Assembly: GCA_003818205.1 (NCBI GenBank)
Contig: RPRQ01000012.1
Span: 1 to 64,000, forward strand
DNA length: 64,000 nt
Origin: Bacteroidales bacterium
GTDB taxonomy: Bacteria; Bacteroidota; Bacteroidia; Bacteroidales; Tenuifilaceae
Reading direction: 5' to 3'
The translations under genes were made by a program, and so were the position numbers. The notes beneath the pieces were generated by a model, which saw only the letters and a program-made list of their open reading frames with translations, was not told the origin of the DNA and did no database searches. Below, piece after piece: positions 17,486 through 26,529 of this stretch; position 1 is the stretch's first letter, and every line of letters begins with the position of its first letter.

Positions 17486-18490
17486 ATGATAAATCATTCT
17501 ATGGATTACTTAGCTTCTGATAACCGATACAATGACATGGTATATCGTCGGTGCGGTAATAGCGGGATTAGTTTGCCAGCCATATCGTTGGGATTATGGC
17601 ATAATTTTGGTGCGGTTGATGATTTTGATAATTCCCAAAAAATCCTTCGAAGGGCTTTCGATTTGGGGATTACCCATTTTGATTTGGCGAATAACTATGG
17701 ACCACCAGTTGGCTCAGCCGAGGAGACCTTGGGTAGAATGCTAGAAAAGGATTTTAGGCCTTATCGAGATGAAATGATTATTTCTACTAAGGCAGGTTAC
17801 TTAATGTGGTCTGGACCTTATGGTGAGTGGGCTTCAAAAAAACATCTTGTTGCAAGTCTAAATCAAAGTCTCAAAAGGTTTAAACTAGATTATGTTGATA
17901 TATTTTACTCTCATCGTCCTGATCCTAACACACCGCTTGAGGAAACAATGATGGCGCTTGATCTCCTTGTTCGTCAAGGGAAAACCTTGTACATAGGTAT
18001 TTCGAATTACTCAGCTGAGCAAACTGAAAAAGCAGTTTTGATATTAAAAAGCCTTGGAACTCCTTGTCTGATTCATCAACCTCGATATTCAATGTTTGAT
18101 AGATGGGTAGAGAAGGAATTGTTCGAAGTGCTTGAGCATAATAGTGTAGGAAGTATCGCATTTTCACCTTTAGCGCAAGGACTTTTAACTGATAGGTATC
18201 TTAAAGGTATTCCAGATGGATCAAGGGCATCTAAAGCTCATGGTTTCCTTTGCCCTAAGCATATTACCGATGAAATAATGGGTAAAGTGGAAGCACTCAA
18301 TGCAATTGCACAATCTCGCAATCAGTCTCTTGCTCAAATGGCTATTGCTTGGTTACTTAGAGATTCAAGGGTCACATCAGTGCTTATTGGCGTAAGCACT
18401 CAAGCACAACTTGAAAACAGCGTGAAATCACTTAGTAATCTTAGGTTTTCAGCAGACGAATTAATAACGATCGATAAAATTCTTGGATAA
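17486..18490 (+). CDS. Aldo/keto reductase, L-glyceraldehyde-3-phosphate reductase-like (YghZ/Gpr)
   Basis: This 334-residue TIM-barrel reductase has the full aldo/keto tetrad: Asp66 (FDLANNYG), Tyr71, Lys102 (STKAGY) and His143 (YSHRPD). The NADPH-binding end is present (SPLAQGLLTDRYL and VTSVLIGVSTQAQLENSV). The overall pattern MVYRRCGNSGISLPAISLGLWHNFG is that of the YghZ branch, which reduces L-glyceraldehyde 3-phosphate and methylglyoxal using NADPH in the cytosol. Length matches the family. It converges with the TPR gene, whose stop codon lies 10 bases away. The exact substrate is inferred from family only. Confidence 0.85.
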   Translation: MINHSMDYLASDNRYNDMVYRRCGNSGISLPAISLGLWHNFGAVDDFDNSQKILRRAFDLGITHFDLANNYGPPVGSAEETLGRMLEKDFRPYRDEMIISTKAGYLMWSGPYGEWASKKHLVASLNQSLKRFKLDYVDIFYSHRPDPNTPLEETMMALDLLVRQGKTLYIGISNYSAEQTEKAVLILKSLGTPCLIHQPRYSMFDRWVEKELFEVLEHNSVGSIAFSPLAQGLLTDRYLKGIPDGSRASKAHGFLCPKHITDEIMGKVEALNAIAQSRNQSLAQMAIAWLLRDSRVTSVLIGVSTQAQLENSVKSLSNLRFSADELITIDKILG

Positions 18491-18500
18491 TCTTATCTGG

Positions 18501-19748
18501 TTATTTTATTATAGTATTTCCACCACAATACATTTTAAGCATTGGCTCTGCTTGTTTGTAACCCAGATCATATGCTTTTTTCAAATCTTCGCAACCACCT
18601 TTGTTATCAGTTAGATTTATTTTCGATATACCACGGTTGTAGTACGCTTCAGCATATTTTGGATCTTTTTGAATGATAAAGTTGTAATCGGGCAAAGCCT
18701 CTTTGTGATTTCCTTGTATAGCTTTTGATACGGCTCTGTTATAGTAGGCTTGCGCAAAGGTTTTGTCAAGTTCAATGGTGGTTGTAAAGTCTGCTATTGA
18801 CCCTTTGTAGTCTTGCGATAGCGCTTTGGCAATCCCTCTACCATAGAAGGCTTTAGTATAGTTGCCACGTAGCTCAATGGCTTTGTTAAAATCCTTAATG
18901 GCTGCCCTAAAATCACCCTTCTTAATAAATGTCCCTCCCCTTAAACCGTATGCTATGCTATAACCGTTATCTATCCTGATAGCCTTATTCAAGGCATCAA
19001 CCGCTTCATCAAATTTATTAAGGTAGAATTTAACCTGCCCTAGGTTGTAAAATATCTCTTTATCATTCTTATCCATTTCGGAGGCTTTGACTAAATCCAA
19101 TTCTGCGCCAATAAAATCCTGTATATTCAGCTTAAAGGTTCCACGCTTTTTATACGCCTCAACGGTGGCATTGGATCCCTCAATCATCTTATCGTAATCG
19201 CTAATGGCACCCATGAAGTCGTTAAGGTGTGAGCGCGATTCGCCACGGTTATAGAATGCTTCGATATTGGACCCATCCAATTCAATGCTTTTGTTGTAAT
19301 CCAACAACGCTTCATCGAATTGCATCTGAGCGGCCTTTAGTAGCCCTCGGTTGTAATATGCTTTTGCGTTTGTGCTGTCGAGTTCAATGGATTTATTGAT
19401 ATCCTGCAACGAATTTTCGTTCTTCTTCAACTTTCGGTACGATACCCCTCTGTTAAGGTAAAATTCTGCCACAGTAGCGTTAATCTCAATGGCTTTACTA
19501 TAATCGTTGATAGCAATTGAATCATTTTTCAACCCTGCATTCGCCAAACCTCTTGCATTAAAGTAGATTGGACTTTTATTTAACCAAATTGCCTTATCGA
19601 TTTTTACTATCGCTTCTGCATATCGTGTAGAGTCTAATAATAATTTCCCTTTTAAATAGGAATTTTCAGCAAACTTTGGGCGAAGTAGTTGAAGGACGAT
19701 TAGTACAACTACAACAATGGAAATTCCAATAATAACGATCTTTTTCAT
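18501..19748 (-). CDS. Membrane-anchored TPR protein
   Basis: This is about 415 residues from the ATG at 19748, chosen because it starts the hydrophobic anchor MKKIVIIGISIVVVVLIVLQLL; a longer frame begins at 19796. After the N-terminal helix, the rest consists of about ten 34-residue TPR units in register, with the recurrent pattern A-YYNRG-SK plus D-NKAIELD and KAFYGRGIAKAL. It ends with a short tail containing Cys (KGGCEDLKKAYDLGYK). TPR arrays act as protein-protein scaffolds; the partner is unknown. The protein is probably periplasmic with an inner-membrane anchor. No operon partner is visible. Confidence 0.75.
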   Translation of the reverse strand: MKKIVIIGISIVVVVLIVLQLLRPKFAENSYLKGKLLLDSTRYAEAIVKIDKAIWLNKSPIYFNARGLANAGLKNDSIAINDYSKAIEINATVAEFYLNRGVSYRKLKKNENSLQDINKSIELDSTNAKAYYNRGLLKAAQMQFDEALLDYNKSIELDGSNIEAFYNRGESRSHLNDFMGAISDYDKMIEGSNATVEAYKKRGTFKLNIQDFIGAELDLVKASEMDKNDKEIFYNLGQVKFYLNKFDEAVDALNKAIRIDNGYSIAYGLRGGTFIKKGDFRAAIKDFNKAIELRGNYTKAFYGRGIAKALSQDYKGSIADFTTTIELDKTFAQAYYNRAVSKAIQGNHKEALPDYNFIIQKDPKYAEAYYNRGISKINLTDNKGGCEDLKKAYDLGYKQAEPMLKMYCGGNTIIK

Positions 19749-20059
19749 GGTGTACAAATTTTCAGGTTGATACAAAAATAGAATTACTATCGACAAATTT
19801 GGTGTAATTCGATTAATTATAACAGTCTTTTTGCAATAATTGTTTCAAAAATTCGATTTTGGGTTTAAACATTTGACCTTAAACCTAGTCTCAATAGAAA
19901 TTTCCGGAATTGATTTATATGAATGACGAATTTCATTTTTTTTCATAAAAAATATTTCAACCTTTAGAACCTAAATAAATTATTTAAGAGCGTTGAATTG
20001 ATGAAAAATCAAAAATAGAATAAATCCTAACCAAACCTAAAAGTAACAAATAACCTAAG

Positions 20060-21901
20060 ATGAGTGAAAGTAATTTAACCCAAAAGATTAAAGTTCCTGA
20101 AGCGTGGGGGTCACGTGTGGGGCTTGTACTTGCCATGGCCGGAAATGCAGTTGGCTTCGGCAACTTTCTTCGTTTTCCTGTACAAGCCGTGCAGAATGGA
20201 GGGGGTGCCTTTATTATCCCCTACCTTGTTAGCTTAGTAATTTTAGGATTACCATTGGTTCTAATAGAATGGTCAACGGGCCGTTATGGCGGAACGTTTG
20301 GCTACCACTCTACTCCGCTTATGATGCGTAGAATGGCCAATAACAAGGCCATTTGGATGTATGTTGGCGTTTTCGGTATCTTCAGTAATATTGCTATAGC
20401 ATCGTATTACTGCTATATGGAGAGCTGGACCATGTCGTATGTTTACCATTCAATTGTTGGAACATTCGATGGCATGACCCAACATCAGGTTGCCTCTTTC
20501 TTTAGTGGCTATCTTGATGTAACGACATCAACAACAGGAATTCCATTCGAAGGTATTGTTTTCTTTGTTCTTTGTCTTGCCCTAAACGTTTGGATTTTAA
20601 GCAAGGGACTTAGCGGTGGTATTGAGAAGGCTGCAAAAATTGGCGTTCCACTGCTAATCGTGTTTGGTATTTTCCTTGCAATCAAAGGTATTTTCCTAAA
20701 ATCAGGACAGGATGGTGCTGTGTTTGATGGGTTAACAGGTTTGAATTTTCTATGGACACCCGATTATTCTTCCCTTTCCAATCCAAAAGTTTGGCTAGCT
20801 GCGGCAGGTCAGATTTTCTTTACACTGTCCGTGGGAATGGGCTGTATTCATGCTTATGCATCGTATGTTAAAAAGAACGAGGATATTGCCTGCAATGCCA
20901 TGTCGGCAGGCTTTATGAACGAGTTTGTTGAGATTGTTTTGGGTAGTTCAATTATTATACCTATTGCCATTGGGTACTTTGGAATTGATAGGGTTGTTGA
21001 ACTTACTAATCTTGGTGGATTAGGGCTTGGATTTAGAACAATGCCTTTCCTATTTGAGCAGTGGGGACCAATTATGTCAGCCCTTGCTGGTGTTGCATTC
21101 TTTGGTCTATTGTTTTTTGCCGGTATCACCTCCTCCTTGGCCATGGGAACTCCGGTTGTTGGATTCTTTCAGGATGAGTTTGGATGGCGTAAGGGCAAGG
21201 CCGCTATTGGTTTTGGGATTATTACCCTTATCATTGGATTACCTACTGTTCTCTATTTCCAACAAGGTGTTTTTGATGAATATGATTACTGGGCCGGTAC
21301 CGTGGCGTTATTTGTTTTTGCAATGCTTGAAGCCGTTATGTTTGCTTGGGTATTTAAGCTCGATAGGGGCTGGGAGGAGATTACCCGCGGTTCGGATATT
21401 CGTGTGCCAATCATTTTTAAATATATTCTAAAGTATGTAACACCAGTAGTACTTATCATTGTATTCGTTGCTTCGTTGATTAGACCTGCAAAGGATGATT
21501 GGGGTTCAATAGGTTTTAGTGGGTGGTCGCTTCATGGCGAAAGTATTCTAGGTCAAATTACCCATCAGGGAATTGGCCCCAATACGGCTTACTTTGCCGA
21601 TAATTTCTACTCTGAGGTTGATGGAACGGTTCAGGGTGTAATCGTTGAGAATCAACGTAATTTCTTGCAAATAAATGGTACGAATGGTTCAATAACGAAC
21701 TATCTGGTTGAGGATGATTTTAAGGTTTTAGTTAACCAAGGCGATCAGGTTACCAAGGGTACTCCTGTTTTTAGCGGAAGCATCACCAATAAAGTTTTCT
21801 ACAGCGATATGGCTCGGATATTCCTTGTTTCGCTTTTCATTCTTATCTGCTTTATGGTTTATTTTGCATACCGTAAGCGAGTAAGAACCAATACCCTTTA
21901 A
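20060..21901 (+). CDS. NSS-family sodium-dependent transporter (MetS-associated type)
   Basis: This 613-residue protein has 12 predicted helices of the LeuT fold. The TM1 signature GLVLAMAGNAVGFGNFLRFP (about 22-41) binds Na+ and substrate in the family, which imports amino acids with sodium. Between the last two helices (about 482-580) is an extra extracytoplasmic segment containing DGTVQGVIVENQ and LVNQGDQVTKGTPVFSG, which resembles a biotinyl/lipoyl-type barrel-sandwich hybrid. It is followed by a small-subunit gene and a terminator. The exact substrate is unknown. Confidence 0.88.
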   Translation: MSESNLTQKIKVPEAWGSRVGLVLAMAGNAVGFGNFLRFPVQAVQNGGGAFIIPYLVSLVILGLPLVLIEWSTGRYGGTFGYHSTPLMMRRMANNKAIWMYVGVFGIFSNIAIASYYCYMESWTMSYVYHSIVGTFDGMTQHQVASFFSGYLDVTTSTTGIPFEGIVFFVLCLALNVWILSKGLSGGIEKAAKIGVPLLIVFGIFLAIKGIFLKSGQDGAVFDGLTGLNFLWTPDYSSLSNPKVWLAAAGQIFFTLSVGMGCIHAYASYVKKNEDIACNAMSAGFMNEFVEIVLGSSIIIPIAIGYFGIDRVVELTNLGGLGLGFRTMPFLFEQWGPIMSALAGVAFFGLLFFAGITSSLAMGTPVVGFFQDEFGWRKGKAAIGFGIITLIIGLPTVLYFQQGVFDEYDYWAGTVALFVFAMLEAVMFAWVFKLDRGWEEITRGSDIRVPIIFKYILKYVTPVVLIIVFVASLIRPAKDDWGSIGFSGWSLHGESILGQITHQGIGPNTAYFADNFYSEVDGTVQGVIVENQRNFLQINGTNGSITNYLVEDDFKVLVNQGDQVTKGTPVFSGSITNKVFYSDMARIFLVSLFILICFMVYFAYRKRVRTNTL

Positions 21902-21942
21902 TAATTAGGTAAAACATACTTTGAAACTTAATAAGTAAAAAA

Positions 21943-22047
21943 ATGAATACATCGGCATTGGTAACATTGATATTAGTGTGGGGAGTGGTTATTTTCTATA
22001 CTGGCTTCTTTTTCTATAAAGTTCTTACAGCAAAAAAGAAGGATTAG
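21943..22047 (+). CDS. MetS-like NSS transporter small subunit
   Basis: This 34-residue single-helix protein reads MNTSALVTLILVWGVVIFYT plus GFFFYKVLTAKKKD. It has the form of MetS, a tiny membrane subunit encoded next to MetP-type NSS transporters and needed for their methionine/alanine uptake. It lies 41 bases after the large subunit, in the same direction and ahead of a shared terminator, so co-expression is likely. Assignment rests on size, topology and position. Confidence 0.78.
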   Translation: MNTSALVTLILVWGVVIFYTGFFFYKVLTAKKKD

Positions 22048-22075
22048 AATTTCTTTTCTGGCTTTTGTATAAAAG

Positions 22076-22111
22076 TTACCCCGTCCTAAACGAACGGGGT
22101 AATTTGTTTTT
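22076..22111 (+). terminator. Intrinsic terminator after the NSS/MetS pair
   Basis: TTACCCCGT pairs with ACGGGGTAA around a loop of about eight bases and is followed by TTTGTTTTT. It separates this pair from the nuo operon. Confidence 0.85.
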
Positions 22112-22254
22112 AGTAATCTATATATCTAAGGTTATACATATCATGCTGTTAAACATATTGAATAACATATAGATACATAATTAATTGATATATATCATCA
22201 TAATTGTTGTTCAATAAATTTGTATTTATATGATAATGTTTTAATATGAAATTC

Positions 22255-22262
22255 TACATTTG
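22255..22262 (+). promoter_or_regulatory. Putative -7 box of the nuo operon
   Basis: TACATTTG matches TAnnTTTG and lies 20 bases before the nuoA ATG, downstream of an AT-rich stretch. There is no clear -33 TTG at the expected distance. Confidence 0.4.
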
Positions 22263-22282
22263 CGCATCATAAAATATAGCCT

Positions 22283-22633
22283 ATGAGTGGCGAATTCTTA
22301 ATTCTATTCTTTATTGTAGCGGTTGTACTGGTTGGTGGAGCAATAATTTTCTCAAATTATGCAGCACCTACTTCAGAAAACGCAGTAAAGCACGATCCAT
22401 ACGAGTGCGGTATCCCAACAAAAGGTTTAACATGGTTGCAGTTTAACGTAGGTTATTACCTATTTGCCATTATCTTTCTTGTGTTCGACGTCGAAATTGT
22501 TTTTGTATTTCCTTGGGCTGTCGTTATGAAAGATTTAGGGATGTCAGCATTTATTGAGATTGTAATATTCTTCTTTGTACTTGTTCTGGGCCTTATGTAT
22601 GCCTGGAAGAAAAAGGCTTTGGTATGGGAGTAA
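22283..22633 (+). CDS. nuoA: NADH-quinone oxidoreductase subunit A
   Basis: This 116-residue protein has three membrane helices (about 4-25, 58-78, 87-107) and the conserved loop [12 protein letters not shown] between helices 1 and 2, plus [13 protein letters not shown] in helix 2. NuoA is a membrane subunit of complex I near the quinone channel. It is the first gene of the operon. Its last codons overlap nuoB by 10 bases (the nuoB ATG lies in the nuoA TGG-GAG-TAA end), so the two are translationally coupled. Confidence 0.95.
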   Translation: MSGEFLILFFIVAVVLVGGAIIFSNYAAPTSENAVKHDPYECGIPTKGLTWLQFNVGYYLFAIIFLVFDVEIVFVFPWAVVMKDLGMSAFIEIVIFFFVLVLGLMYAWKKKALVWE

Positions 22634-23205
22634 AAATTAAATCGATGAAGTATGAAGATTTTGAGGACAATGAAGGCCTCGAAGTCTTTAAACAATCAGG
22701 CGGAAACATCCTATTCACAACCCTCGATGGTATCATCAATTGGGGCAGAAGCAACAGCATCTGGCCTTTGACTTTTGCTACGAGCTGCTGTGGTATTGAG
22801 ATGATGGCCGCTGGTGCAGCACGTCATGACTTTGCCCGTTTCGGGATAGAGGTTTACCGTGCAAGCCCTCGTCAAGCCGACGTGATTGTTGTTGCAGGAA
22901 CCATTGTTCCCAAAATGGCACCCGTACTGAAACGTTTGTACGATCAGATGCCCGACCCAAAGTATGTAATCGCAATGGGAGCTTGTGCAATCTCAGGTGG
23001 ACCATTCGTTAACTCATATTCAATTGTGAAAGGTGTTGATCTGATTATACCTGTGGATGTTTACGTTCCAGGCTGTCCTCCAAGACCGGAGGCATTGCTT
23101 TATGGTGTTATGCAGCTCCAACGAAAGATCAAGATGGAGAGCGCATTTAGTAAGAAAAACACAGAGGCACAGAGAACACAGAGGGATACAGAGAATAATA
23201 AATAA
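22624..23205 (+). CDS. nuoB: NADH-quinone oxidoreductase subunit B with repeat-derived C-terminal tail
   Basis: This 193-residue subunit carries the N2 cluster ligands Cys55-Cys56 (TSCCGIEM), Cys121 (GACAISGG) and Cys151 (PGCPPRPE), and docks NuoD at the quinone site. The core ends near MES (about 173). The remaining 20 residues, [19 protein letters not shown], are encoded by the left arm of a CACGGAG/ACACAGAG repeat element that has invaded the 3' end of the gene. NuoB normally ends within a few residues of the helix before this tail. The tail is Asn, Gln, Arg and Glu rich and likely disordered. Core function is expected to be intact. Confidence 0.94.
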   Translation: MGVKIKSMKYEDFEDNEGLEVFKQSGGNILFTTLDGIINWGRSNSIWPLTFATSCCGIEMMAAGAARHDFARFGIEVYRASPRQADVIVVAGTIVPKMAPVLKRLYDQMPDPKYVIAMGACAISGGPFVNSYSIVKGVDLIIPVDVYVPGCPPRPEALLYGVMQLQRKIKMESAFSKKNTEAQRTQRDTENNK

Positions 23206-23325
23206 ACTATTACACCTAGTAGATGAAAGAGGTAGAGTTTTCTATGGTAATTGTAAAGATTTTTAGAATAAGTATAAATTAACTCATTCTGAAAAAACTC
23301 CGTGCTCTCCGTGTCTCCGTGGTGA
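23155..23325. repeat. Inverted word repeat, CACGGAG/ACACAGAG family, copy 2
   Basis: The left arm begins inside nuoB (ACACAGAGGCACAGAGAACA and following, 23158-23193). The right arm (about 23297-23322) is CTCCGTGCTCTCCGTGTCTC. The spacer is about 100 AT-rich bases. It separates nuoB from nuoC, which are adjacent in most genomes. It supplies the stop codon and C-terminal tail of NuoB. Confidence 0.82.
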
Positions 23326-23359
23326 ATAGTTAAAAAATAAATAATTTCATCCTGAACAT

Positions 23360-23812
23360 ATGACTAACCAGGAACTGAAAGATAGTATACTAAAGATAGA
23401 GCCTACAGCCGTTCTCGAAGAGGGTAAGCAATACCTCAATCTCACGGTAGCTTCTGATAAATGGCATAGCCTTGCTCAGCAGTTGAAAGAGAATAAAGAC
23501 TTGGCTTTCGACTATCTATTTAACCTAACGGGTGTTGACTATGGTGATACCCTTGGGGTTGTTTATCATCTCGAATCAACAACATTTCATCATGTAATGG
23601 TTGTAAGGGTTTCGGCTGATAGGCAGAATCCCCAAATCCCAACCATTTGTGATATTTGGAGAACCGCTGAATTCCACGAAAGAGAAGCTTTCGATTTCTT
23701 CGGAATAAAGTTTACCAACCATCCCGATTTGAGAAGAATTTTTCTTGATGAGGAATGGAAAGGTTATCCTTTGAGAAAAGACTATGATTCTAGTTTGAAT
23801 CAAAGTTATTAG
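23360..23812 (+). CDS. nuoC: NADH-quinone oxidoreductase subunit C
   Basis: This 150-residue protein matches the 30-kDa complex I subunit: HLESTTFHHVMVVRVSADRQ, the signature IWRTAEFHEREAFDFFGI (about 93-110), and the end LRRIFLDEEWKGYPLRKDY. It packs against NuoD and NuoB in the peripheral arm. It is a separate gene, not fused to nuoD. A four-helix-bundle cassette is inserted before nuoD. The ATG at 23360 is used. Confidence 0.94.
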   Translation: MTNQELKDSILKIEPTAVLEEGKQYLNLTVASDKWHSLAQQLKENKDLAFDYLFNLTGVDYGDTLGVVYHLESTTFHHVMVVRVSADRQNPQIPTICDIWRTAEFHEREAFDFFGIKFTNHPDLRRIFLDEEWKGYPLRKDYDSSLNQSY

Positions 23813-23820
23813 AATTTAGA

Positions 23821-24281
23821 AGTGCCTTGAGTACTTAAAGTGCCTAGAGTGCCTAAAGTTGAAAGAAATGGATAATAAGGAATTTAGTAAGCAACTTGAA
23901 GCGAGAACAAAGAAGTTTGCGATTGAAATAATAAGGTTATCATCCTCTTTACTAAACACACCGGAAGGTAAAGTGATAAAATATCAGATTACAAAATCAG
24001 GAACTAGCATAGGCGCAAATTATAGAGAGGCGAATAGAGCAAGAAGTAAAGCAGATTTTAAGAATAAAATTACAATAAGTGAAAGTGAAGCAAGTGAAAC
24101 AGCATTTTGGTTAGAAATAATTAAAGAGATGAATTGGGTCGATGAACATAAGGTTCAATCATTACTAACTGAAACTAATGAACTTCTTGCAATATTCACA
24201 TCAATTGGGAGTAAACTAAAATAAATAGGTGCTCAAATAACTTTAGGCACTCTAGGCACTTTAGACACTTTAGGCACTTAA
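23821..24281. mobile_element. Four-helix-bundle cassette bounded by inverted AGTGCC-type arms
   Basis: The left arm (23821-23860) is AGTGCCTTGAGTACTTAAAG and similar words. The right arm (about 24239-24281) is the inverted set, CTTTAGGCACTCTAGGCACT and following. Between them is one gene for an S23/Avd-type four-helix-bundle protein. The arms begin 8 bases after the nuoC stop and end 2 bases before the nuoD start. The cassette is thus cleanly inserted between two complex I genes. Arm fragments of the same family are at 81-122 and 52580-52618. Confidence 0.7.
23868..24224 (+). CDS. Four-helix-bundle protein (S23 / Avd-like family)
   Basis: This is about 118 residues from the ATG at 23868; a TTG at 23859 would add three residues but lies in the repeat arm. 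Family hallmarks are the helix AIEIIRLSSSLLNTPEG, the motif QITKSGTSIGANYREANRARSKADFKNKI, and the helix ASETAFWLEIIKEMNW. The family includes proteins from 23S rRNA intervening sequences and is structurally related to Avd, the accessory protein of diversity-generating retroelements. The role of free-standing members is unknown. Its position in a repeat-bounded cassette inside the nuo operon suggests a hitch-hiking element. It is transcribed with nuo in the same direction. Confidence 0.88.
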   Translation: MDNKEFSKQLEARTKKFAIEIIRLSSSLLNTPEGKVIKYQITKSGTSIGANYREANRARSKADFKNKITISESEASETAFWLEIIKEMNWVDEHKVQSLLTETNELLAIFTSIGSKLK

Positions 24282-24283
24282 CT

Positions 24284-25405
24284 ATGACTGAAGAAATTAT
24301 CATAAAAGAAGCACCGGAGCAAGAGATTTCCATTAACATGGGACCTCAACACCCATCAACGCATGGTGTGTTGCGACTTGTTCTTTCGCTAAAAGGTGAA
24401 ATGGTTCAAAAAGTTGAACCACATTGCGGTTATATCCATCGTGGAATCGAGAAGATGACCGAATCAATGACCTATCAGCAAATCATTCACCTTACCGATA
24501 GACTCGATTATCTATCTGCTCATATGAACAACGCGGCAGTTTGCCTAGCTGTTGAGAAAGCACTTGATATCGAAGTACCTGAAAGGGTTAAAGTAATTCG
24601 TACTATTATCGAGGAGTTAGCAAGGATTGCTTCGCATCAACTTTGGTGGTGCTCGTTCGGTATGGACCTTGGAGGTTTAACCTGTTTCTTCTACGGACTT
24701 CGCGATAGAGAGAAAATCCTAGATATTTTTGAGGAGACTACAGGTAGTCGTTTAATTCAGAGCTACAATTGCCCTGGAGGTTTGATGGCTGATTTACATC
24801 CTGACTTCCAAAGAAAAGTTAAAGAGTTTATAGTTTATTTCCGCAAGTTACTTCCTGAGTATGATGAATTGCTTTCGGGCAACATTATCATGATGGAAAG
24901 ATCCAAGGGAATTGGTGTTATGACTAAGGAGCAAGCCATTTCATACGGTATGACTGGCCCATCTGGTCGTGGTAGCGGATTCTCTTGTGATGTTCGCAAG
25001 CATCATCCATATCATGCTTATGACAAAGTAAAATTCAACGAGGTCTTACGTACCGAGGGAGATACCTATGCTCGTTATATGGTTCGTATCGATGAGATGC
25101 GTGAATCGATGAATATCATTGAGCAATTAATTGACAATATTCCTGCAGGTGACTTCGCAGTTAAAATGAAGCCGATTATCAAACTACCTGAAGGCGAATA
25201 TTATCAAAGAGTTGAGGCTGCTCGTGGTGAGTTTGGGATATATATCATAAGTAAAGGAGAAAAATATCCATATAGGATGAAATTCCGTTCACCTAACTTT
25301 AGTAATCTTTCAGCCCTTGATGCATTGACTAGAGGCCATAAGATTGCCGACCTTGTTGCGATAGGTGGCTCACTTGACTATGTAATTCCTGATATTGACA
25401 GATAA
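24284..25405 (+). CDS. nuoD: NADH-quinone oxidoreductase subunit D
   Basis: This 373-residue 49-kDa-type subunit has NMGPQHPSTHGVLR near the N-terminus, the quinone-site region HCGYIHRGIEK, RLDYLSAHMNNAA, DLGGLTCFFYGLRDREK, and the conserved end AIGGSLDYVIPDIDR. It forms the quinone-binding pocket with NuoB and is related to [NiFe]-hydrogenase large subunits. The next gene is nuoH; nuoE, nuoF and nuoG are absent between them, so this complex lacks the usual NADH-oxidising module within the operon. Confidence 0.95.
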   Translation: MTEEIIIKEAPEQEISINMGPQHPSTHGVLRLVLSLKGEMVQKVEPHCGYIHRGIEKMTESMTYQQIIHLTDRLDYLSAHMNNAAVCLAVEKALDIEVPERVKVIRTIIEELARIASHQLWWCSFGMDLGGLTCFFYGLRDREKILDIFEETTGSRLIQSYNCPGGLMADLHPDFQRKVKEFIVYFRKLLPEYDELLSGNIIMMERSKGIGVMTKEQAISYGMTGPSGRGSGFSCDVRKHHPYHAYDKVKFNEVLRTEGDTYARYMVRIDEMRESMNIIEQLIDNIPAGDFAVKMKPIIKLPEGEYYQRVEAARGEFGIYIISKGEKYPYRMKFRSPNFSNLSALDALTRGHKIADLVAIGGSLDYVIPDIDR

Positions 25406-25428
25406 TCAACCGATAGAATACGAACGTT

Positions 25429-26529
25429 ATGCCATTTACCTTTAGTATCTACGACTTTACAGGCTTTACCCAATGGATTGATGCAACTTTAAGAGGAGCG
25501 TGCTCCCCGTTTTGGGCTGTCCTTTGGGAAATGGTTATTGTAGGAGTGTTATTCCTGGCATTCTACGCAGTTGTTGGGTTATACTTGGTGTATGCCGAAC
25601 GTAAAGTTTGTGCATTTATCCAAAATCGCGTTGGACCTAATAGGGTAGGCCCCTATGGTTTTTTCCAAACCATTGCCGACCTTATTAAGCTCCTTATGAA
25701 GGAGATAATTTCCATTCGCGAAGCCGACAAATTGCTTTTTAACCTTGCTCCATTCATTGTAATTGTAACATCATTCCTTGCTTTAGCCGCAATTCCTTTT
25801 GCAAAAGGTCTGCATCCAATCGACCTGAATATCGGGGTCTTTTATGTGATGGCCATTTCATCGATGGGCGTTGTTGGTATTTTGCTTGCAGGATGGTCGA
25901 GTAATAGCAAATACTCATTGCTTGGTGCAATGCGTAGCGGTGCACAGATTATCAGCTATGAGCTTTCGGTTGGTATGGCACTTGTTACCATGTGCGTGCT
26001 AGCAGGTAGTTTGCAGCTTTCGGTTATTGTTGAACAGCAGAGAGACCTATGGTTTATTTTCAAAGGGCATTTTCCTGCAGTTACAGCATTCATCATTTAT
26101 ATGATTGCAGCAACAGCAGAAACTAACCGTGGTCCATTCGACCTTGCTGAGGCTGAATCAGAATTAGCAGCGGGTTTCCATACTGAATATTCGGGGATTA
26201 AGTTTGCATTCTTCTTCCTTGCCGAGTATATGAATATGTTCATCGTAGCATCTTTAGCCGCAACAGTTTTCTTGGGTGGTTGGATGCCATTTCATATTCC
26301 TGGTCTCGAAAGTTTTAACCATGTAATGGATTTTATTCCTCCTGTGCTATGGTATATTGGTAAAACTGCTTTTATCATATTACTTATGATGTGGTTTAAG
26401 TGGACATTCCCCCGCTTACGTATCGACCAACTTTTAAATCTTGAGTGGAAGTTCTTACTCCCAATCAGCTTGGTCAACATACTTATAATGGCATTCATTG
26501 TCTTAATGGGTTGGTATATTGGATTATGA
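25429..26529 (+). CDS. nuoH: NADH-quinone oxidoreductase subunit H
   Basis: This 366-residue membrane protein with about eight helices has the family signatures [21 protein letters not shown] (conserved loop, about 61-81), [10 protein letters not shown], and [23 protein letters not shown] (acidic loop linking the quinone site to proton channels), followed by [14 protein letters not shown]. The 3' end overlaps nuoI by the ATGA motif. It is directly downstream of nuoD. Confidence 0.95.
   Translation: MPFTFSIYDFTGFTQWIDATLRGACSPFWAVLWEMVIVGVLFLAFYAVVGLYLVYAERKVCAFIQNRVGPNRVGPYGFFQTIADLIKLLMKEIISIREADKLLFNLAPFIVIVTSFLALAAIPFAKGLHPIDLNIGVFYVMAISSMGVVGILLAGWSSNSKYSLLGAMRSGAQIISYELSVGMALVTMCVLAGSLQLSVIVEQQRDLWFIFKGHFPAVTAFIIYMIAATAETNRGPFDLAEAESELAAGFHTEYSGIKFAFFFLAEYMNMFIVASLAATVFLGGWMPFHIPGLESFNHVMDFIPPVLWYIGKTAFIILLMMWFKWTFPRLRIDQLLNLEWKFLLPISLVNILIMAFIVLMGWYIGL

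Noticed and set aside
81-24281. CRISPR-like array from repeated AGTGCC words
   Set aside because: Words are short, degenerate and without spacers of regular length; no cas genes are seen.
26445-26525. N-terminal extension of NuoI
   Set aside because: It lies in the nuoH 3' end; the ATGA overlap start at 26526 matches the normal NuoI N-terminus.
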